NCBI RefSeq assembly: GCF_009852415.1
Contig: NZ_WOXS01000002.1
Location: 6,798,001 to 6,862,000 of the forward strand
Length of the DNA stretch: 64,000 nucleotides
From: Streptomyces sp. Tu 3180
GTDB lineage: Bacteria; Actinomycetota; Actinomycetes; Streptomycetales; Streptomycetaceae
Reading direction: 5' to 3'
Positions within the stretch are counted from its first letter, which is position 1. Every line of letters begins with the position of its first letter. The position numbers were made by a program, and so were the translations under genes. The notes under the pieces were generated by a model. It was given only the letters and a program-made list of their open reading frames with translations, searched no databases and was not told the DNA's origin. Shown here one piece after another: positions 60,909 through 64,000 of the stretch.

Positions 60909-60914
60909 GGTCTA
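60909..60914 (-). promoter_or_regulatory. -10 element of the ADP-ribosylglycohydrolase gene (leaderless)
   Basis: TAGACC on the minus strand ends 6 bases before ATG 60902. The last base departs from the TANNNT consensus, so this is weaker than the NUDIX case. Confidence 0.4.
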
Positions 60915-61062
60915 CCCGAATCCCGGCGCGGCCGCGCGTCCCCGCGCCGGGCGCACGGCCGTTCCACGGGCTGGGCGGGGCATGACGGCGGCGGCGCCCG
61001 CCGGTTAGGGTCACAGCGGCGCGACTGGCCTTGACACGCGCGAGGCCCGGAGAACGAGGGGA

Positions 61063-62238
61063 ATGCAAGTGGCGGACGCTGCAGGAAACGGCACTCGTAC
61101 GGCGCAGCCGGCACGGCGGGTGCTCGTCGCCGCGGACAAGTTCAAGGGATCGCTGACGGCGGTGGAGGTCGCCGACCGGGTGACGGCCGGGCTGCGCCGG
61201 ATCGTGCCGGACCTGGTGGTCGAGGCGCTGCCCGTGGCCGACGGCGGTGACGGCACCGTGGCCGCGGCGGTCGCGGCCGGGTTCGAACGGCGGGAGGCAC
61301 GGGTCGCGGGTCCGCTCGGCGACGAGGTGACGGCGGCGTACGCGCTGCGCGGTGACACCGCCGTCGTGGAGATGGCGGAGGCCAGCGGGTTGCAGCGGCT
61401 GCCGGAGGGCGTCCTCGCGCCGCTCACGGCGTCCACGTACGGCTCCGGCGAACTGCTGCGGGCCGCGCTGGACGCGGGGGCGCGCACCCTGGTCTTCGGG
61501 GTCGGCGGCAGCGCCACCACCGACGGCGGCGCGGGCATGCTGTCGGCGCTGGGCGCCCGCTTCCTGCGGGCCGACGGCGAGCCGGTGGCGCCGGGCGGCG
61601 GTGGGCTCGCCGAGCTGGCCTCGGCCGACCTGTCCGGTCTCGACCCGCGCCTCGGCGAGGTCGAGCTGGTCCTCGCGAGCGACGTCGACAACCCGCTGAC
61701 CGGCCCGAAGGGCGCTCCGGCGGTCTACGGCCCGCAGAAGGGCGCCTCCCCCGAGGACGTGGAGCGGCTGGACGCGGCCCTCGCGCACTTCGCGGAGGTG
61801 CTGGAGGGGGCGGTGGGGCCGAGGGCCGCCGAGTACGCCGCCTCGCCGGGCGCGGGCGCGGCGGGCGGCATCGGTTACGGCGCGCTGCTGCTCGGGGCCG
61901 GTTTCCGGCCCGGGATCGAGGTCATGCTGGACGTGCTCGGCTTCGCGCCCGCGCTCGAGCGGGCCGATCTCGTCATCACCGGCGAGGGGTCCCTGGACCG
62001 GCAGACCCTGCACGGCAAGGCGCCGGCGGGCGTGGCCGCCGCCGCCCGGGCGGCGGGCAAGGAGGTCGTCGCGGTGTGCGGGCGGCTCGCCCTGCCGCCG
62101 GAGGAACTGGGCCGGGCGGGGATCCGGCGGGCCTACGCGCTGACGGACATCGAGCCGGACGTGGCGAAGTGCATCGCGGACGCGGGGCCGGTCCTGGAGC
62201 GCACGGCGGAGCGGATCGCCCGCGACTTCCTGAGCTGA
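61063..62238 (+). CDS. Glycerate kinase (GarK type)
   Basis: A 391-residue type I glycerate kinase of normal length. The ATG at 61063 is very close to GAGGGGA, so GTG 61069 (VADAAGNG) may be the true start. Motifs are VLVAADKFKGSLTAVEVAD, PVADGGDGTVAA, FGVGGSATTDGGAGML, GYGALLLGAGFRPG and TGEGSLDRQTLHGKAP. It phosphorylates D-glycerate, linking glyoxylate/serine or glucarate catabolism to glycolysis. It stands alone, divergent from the ADP-ribosylglycohydrolase gene. Confidence 0.95.
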   Translation: MQVADAAGNGTRTAQPARRVLVAADKFKGSLTAVEVADRVTAGLRRIVPDLVVEALPVADGGDGTVAAAVAAGFERREARVAGPLGDEVTAAYALRGDTAVVEMAEASGLQRLPEGVLAPLTASTYGSGELLRAALDAGARTLVFGVGGSATTDGGAGMLSALGARFLRADGEPVAPGGGGLAELASADLSGLDPRLGEVELVLASDVDNPLTGPKGAPAVYGPQKGASPEDVERLDAALAHFAEVLEGAVGPRAAEYAASPGAGAAGGIGYGALLLGAGFRPGIEVMLDVLGFAPALERADLVITGEGSLDRQTLHGKAPAGVAAAARAAGKEVVAVCGRLALPPEELGRAGIRRAYALTDIEPDVAKCIADAGPVLERTAERIARDFLS

Positions 62239-62303
62239 GGCCCGGGCGGTTCCCGCCCCGCCGCCCCTGCCCTTCCGGACCCTCCGGGGACGGCCCGGAA
62301 CGG

Positions 62304-62348
62304 GCCCGGCGCCGGCACGGGCCGGCCGGGCCCGTGCCCGCGCCGGGC
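62304..62348 (+). terminator. Hairpin after the glycerate kinase gene
   Basis: A 20-bp stem with one mismatch (left arm GCCCGGCGCCGGCACGGGCC at 62304-62323, right arm 62329-62348) and a 5-base loop, 65 bp after the stop. It forms a tandem terminator with the next hairpin. Confidence 0.75.
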
Positions 62349-62360
62349 ACGGAAAAGGCG

Positions 62361-62393
62361 AAGGGTCCCGGACCGACGAGGTCCGGGACCCTT
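62361..62393. terminator. Bidirectional terminator between glycerate kinase and pssA
   Basis: AAGGGTCCCGGACC (62361-62374) pairs perfectly with GGTCCGGGACCCTT (62380-62393) around GACGA: a 14-bp stem between convergent genes, ending 18 bp from the pssA stop. Confidence 0.88.
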
Positions 62394-62411
62394 CCACCCG
62401 CTCGAGCACCG

Positions 62412-63266
62412 CTACGGCAGCTGCGCCGCCCGCGCCTCCCGCCGGTTGTCGCGGAAGTTGTTCACCCGCCGCGCCGTCGCGAACAGCGGGATGACCGCGC
62501 CCATCACCAGCTGCAGCGCGCAACCGGTCTGCAGCAGCAGCTGCCCGCTGGGGGCGTCGAACGCCCAGGCCGCCAGCATGCCCATGCTGAGCACGATCCA
62601 GGTGAGCATCGCCACCGCGAGGCGGCCCCGCGGCTTGGGGTACTCCACCCGGCTCACCATCAGCCAGGCGGTGCCCAGGATCGCCAGCAGCGTCGCCACG
62701 AACGGCAGCTCCAGCAGCACGATCGAGACGACGGTCAGCGCGCCGAACGGCGACGGCATGCCCTGGAAGGTGCCGTCCTTCACCGTGACGCAGGAGAACC
62801 TCGCCAGCCTCAGCACCACCGCCAGCAGCACCACGATCGCCCCGACCGCGGCCACTCTCTGGTGCGCGTCGTCCGCGACCATGCCGTAGACGAGGACGAA
62901 GTACGCCGGTGCCAGGCCGAAGCTGATCAGGTCCGAGAGGTTGTCCAGCTCGGCGCCCATGGGGGAGGAGCGCAGCTTGCGCGCCACCAGGCCGTCGAAC
63001 AGGTCGAAGACCGCCGCGCACAGCATCAGGATGACCGCGGTGGCCGCGCTGTGGCGGGCCATGCCGGTCTCCTGGCTGCCCGTGAGGTGCGGGATCAGGA
63101 TGCCGGTGGTGGTGAAGTACACCGCCATGAAGCCGCAGGTGGCGTTGCCGAGGGTGAGGGTGTCCGCTATCGACAGGCGGAGCGAGAGGGGCATCTCCTC
63201 CTCGTCGTCCGCCTCGTCGGCCTCGGGCACCCAGCCCGCCTGTGTGTCGGGATCAATCACGGTCAA
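62412..63266 (-). CDS. pssA: CDP-diacylglycerol--serine O-phosphatidyltransferase
   Basis: A 284-residue membrane enzyme. The CDP-alcohol phosphotransferase motif (DG-x2-AR-x8-G-x3-D-x3-D) is complete from DGLVARKL to LDNLSD, near residues 91-112. About eight hydrophobic segments follow an acidic N-terminus (EADEADDEEEMPL). It makes phosphatidylserine from CDP-diacylglycerol and serine for the decarboxylase encoded just upstream. TTG 63266 (14-bp overlap with psd) or GTG 63260 may start translation; both overlap the psd 3' end. Confidence 0.94.
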   Translation of the reverse strand: MTVIDPDTQAGWVPEADEADDEEEMPLSLRLSIADTLTLGNATCGFMAVYFTTTGILIPHLTGSQETGMARHSAATAVILMLCAAVFDLFDGLVARKLRSSPMGAELDNLSDLISFGLAPAYFVLVYGMVADDAHQRVAAVGAIVVLLAVVLRLARFSCVTVKDGTFQGMPSPFGALTVVSIVLLELPFVATLLAILGTAWLMVSRVEYPKPRGRLAVAMLTWIVLSMGMLAAWAFDAPSGQLLLQTGCALQLVMGAVIPLFATARRVNNFRDNRREARAAQLP

Positions 63267-63909
63267 TGCGAGTCACCCCAGCCACGGTCTTCTGGCCGAC
63301 CTCGACGGCCACCTCCACGCCCTCGGGCAGGTAGAGGTCGACGCGGGAGCCGAACCGGATGAGACCGATGCGCTCGCCCTGCTCGACCTTGGTGCCCTGC
63401 GGCACGTAGGGGACGATGCGGCGGGCCACCGCACCGGCGATCTGGATCATCTCGATGTCGCCGAGCTCGGTGTCGAAGTGCCAGACGACGCGCTCGTTGT
63501 TCTCGCTCTCCTTGTTGAAGGCGGGAACGAAACCACCGGGGATGTGCTCGACCGACGTCACCGTGCCGGACAGCGGGGCCCGGTTCACGTGGACGTTGAG
63601 CGGGCTCATGAAGATCGCGACGCGGGTACGGCCGTCCTTCCACGGCATGATGCTCTGCACCACACCGTCGGCGGGCGAGATGACCCGGCCCTGGGCGATC
63701 TCGCGCTCGGGGTCGCGGAAGAACCACAGCATCCCCGCCGCCAGGGCGGTGGCGGGGACGGCGACGGCCTTGGCGGCACCCGAGCGGCGGGCGCGCAGAA
63801 GGCTGACGGCTGCGGTGGCGACGGTCGGCAGAAGCCACGGCGATGCTCCGCGCGCGAGGCGTACGCCGGCGAGGCTGTCGCGAGGTGCAGAGGTTTGGCT
63901 GTGGGGCAT
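63253..63909 (-). CDS. psd: Phosphatidylserine decarboxylase (short, archaeal-type proenzyme)
   Basis: A 218-residue proenzyme; ATG 63909 (MPHSQTSAP) has GAAGG 8 bases upstream. Two hydrophobic stretches lie near the N-terminus. SPADGVVQSI, FMSPLNVHVNRAP and the conserved NKESENNERV are typical. The self-cleavage Gly-Ser is in RFGSRVDLY near the C-terminus, giving the pyruvoyl alpha chain. It converts phosphatidylserine to phosphatidylethanolamine. The gene overlaps pssA, so both steps are co-expressed. Confidence 0.95.
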   Translation of the reverse strand: MPHSQTSAPRDSLAGVRLARGASPWLLPTVATAAVSLLRARRSGAAKAVAVPATALAAGMLWFFRDPEREIAQGRVISPADGVVQSIMPWKDGRTRVAIFMSPLNVHVNRAPLSGTVTSVEHIPGGFVPAFNKESENNERVVWHFDTELGDIEMIQIAGAVARRIVPYVPQGTKVEQGERIGLIRFGSRVDLYLPEGVEVAVEVGQKTVAGVTRIDRD

Positions 63910-64000
63910 GGATGACCTTCGTAGCGGATGATGCCGCGCAGTGACGGGGGACGGCGGCTTTCCGGCGATCGTAGCGGCTTCCGGCCGCAACTGGGTAAGC

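Noticed and set aside
57799..63021. A very long minus-strand open frame of about 1740 codons
   Set aside because: It crosses several well-supported genes on both strands in the wrong phase and is Arg/Gly/Ala-rich low complexity, as expected for alternative frames in 72% GC DNA.

Overview
The window is high-GC actinobacterial DNA, almost certainly from a Streptomyces chromosome. Codon third positions are nearly all G or C, GTG and TTG starts are frequent, genes are joined by 4-bp ATGA/GTGA overlaps, and the gene content is typical of the genus (F420-dependent LLM oxidoreductase, CAP-domain secreted protein, RsbR/S/T module, IdeR/DmdR-type iron box). From memory, not checked, the gene order at both ends resembles the S. 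coelicolor stretch from the hydantoinase gene (about SCO6415) to the sirtuin and phosphatidylserine genes (about SCO6464-6468). No rRNA, tRNA, CRISPR array, prophage, insertion sequence or natural-product assembly line was seen.

Layout. 1-4677: a hydantoin/reductive-pyrimidine operon (truncated nitrilase-type amidohydrolase, hydantoinase, F420-type oxidoreductase, NCS1 permease). 4690-6748: two secreted proteins. 7466-13634: a six-gene minus-strand stress-signalling operon, rsbR-rsbS-rsbT followed by an RsbT/RsbX fusion, a hybrid histidine kinase and a receiver/RsbU phosphatase, every junction overlapping by 4 bp. 14000-15379: a lipoate-ligase-family protein and a tiny membrane protein. 15538-27579: a sialic-acid regulon with a binding-protein-dependent ABC importer (one subunit a permease-ATPase fusion), a GntR/FadR regulator, a CE7-type esterase, a secreted sialidase, and NanA-, NanK- and NanE-like enzymes. 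27695-35475: an M20 amidohydrolase, an AraC regulator and a siderophore uptake operon with an MFS exporter-like gene.

35641-43641: a seven-gene aromatic-type catabolic operon (SDR, two FAH-family hydrolases, an extradiol dioxygenase broken by a frameshift, an amidohydrolase, a flavin monooxygenase and a cyclase) with a divergent LysR regulator. 43642-49625: a LacI-regulator remnant, a gamma-glutamyltransferase-family protein, an inositol-phosphatase-family protein, a hypothetical protein, an FAD oxidoreductase and a macrodomain protein. 49987-53901: a large secreted GH2 beta-galactosidase with a LamG-like insert. 53935-58335: a divergent ArsR/P1B-4 metal ATPase pair, then alkylation-repair genes (Ada/AlkA fusion and Ogt). 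58332-60902: sirtuin, NUDIX hydrolase and ADP-ribosylglycohydrolase. 61063-63909: glycerate kinase, then pssA and psd for phosphatidylethanolamine synthesis.

The best-supported system is the sialic-acid regulon. A near-identical palindrome (core CAGACGTCTG) lies just downstream of the -10 of two promoters, one reading left into the importer operon and one reading right into the esterase-sialidase-nanAKE operon. Both would therefore be repressed by the GntR protein encoded between them. The second notable system is the stress operon, which places three RsbT-type ATPase modules (one apparently missing its catalytic Asn) beside a two-component hybrid kinase.
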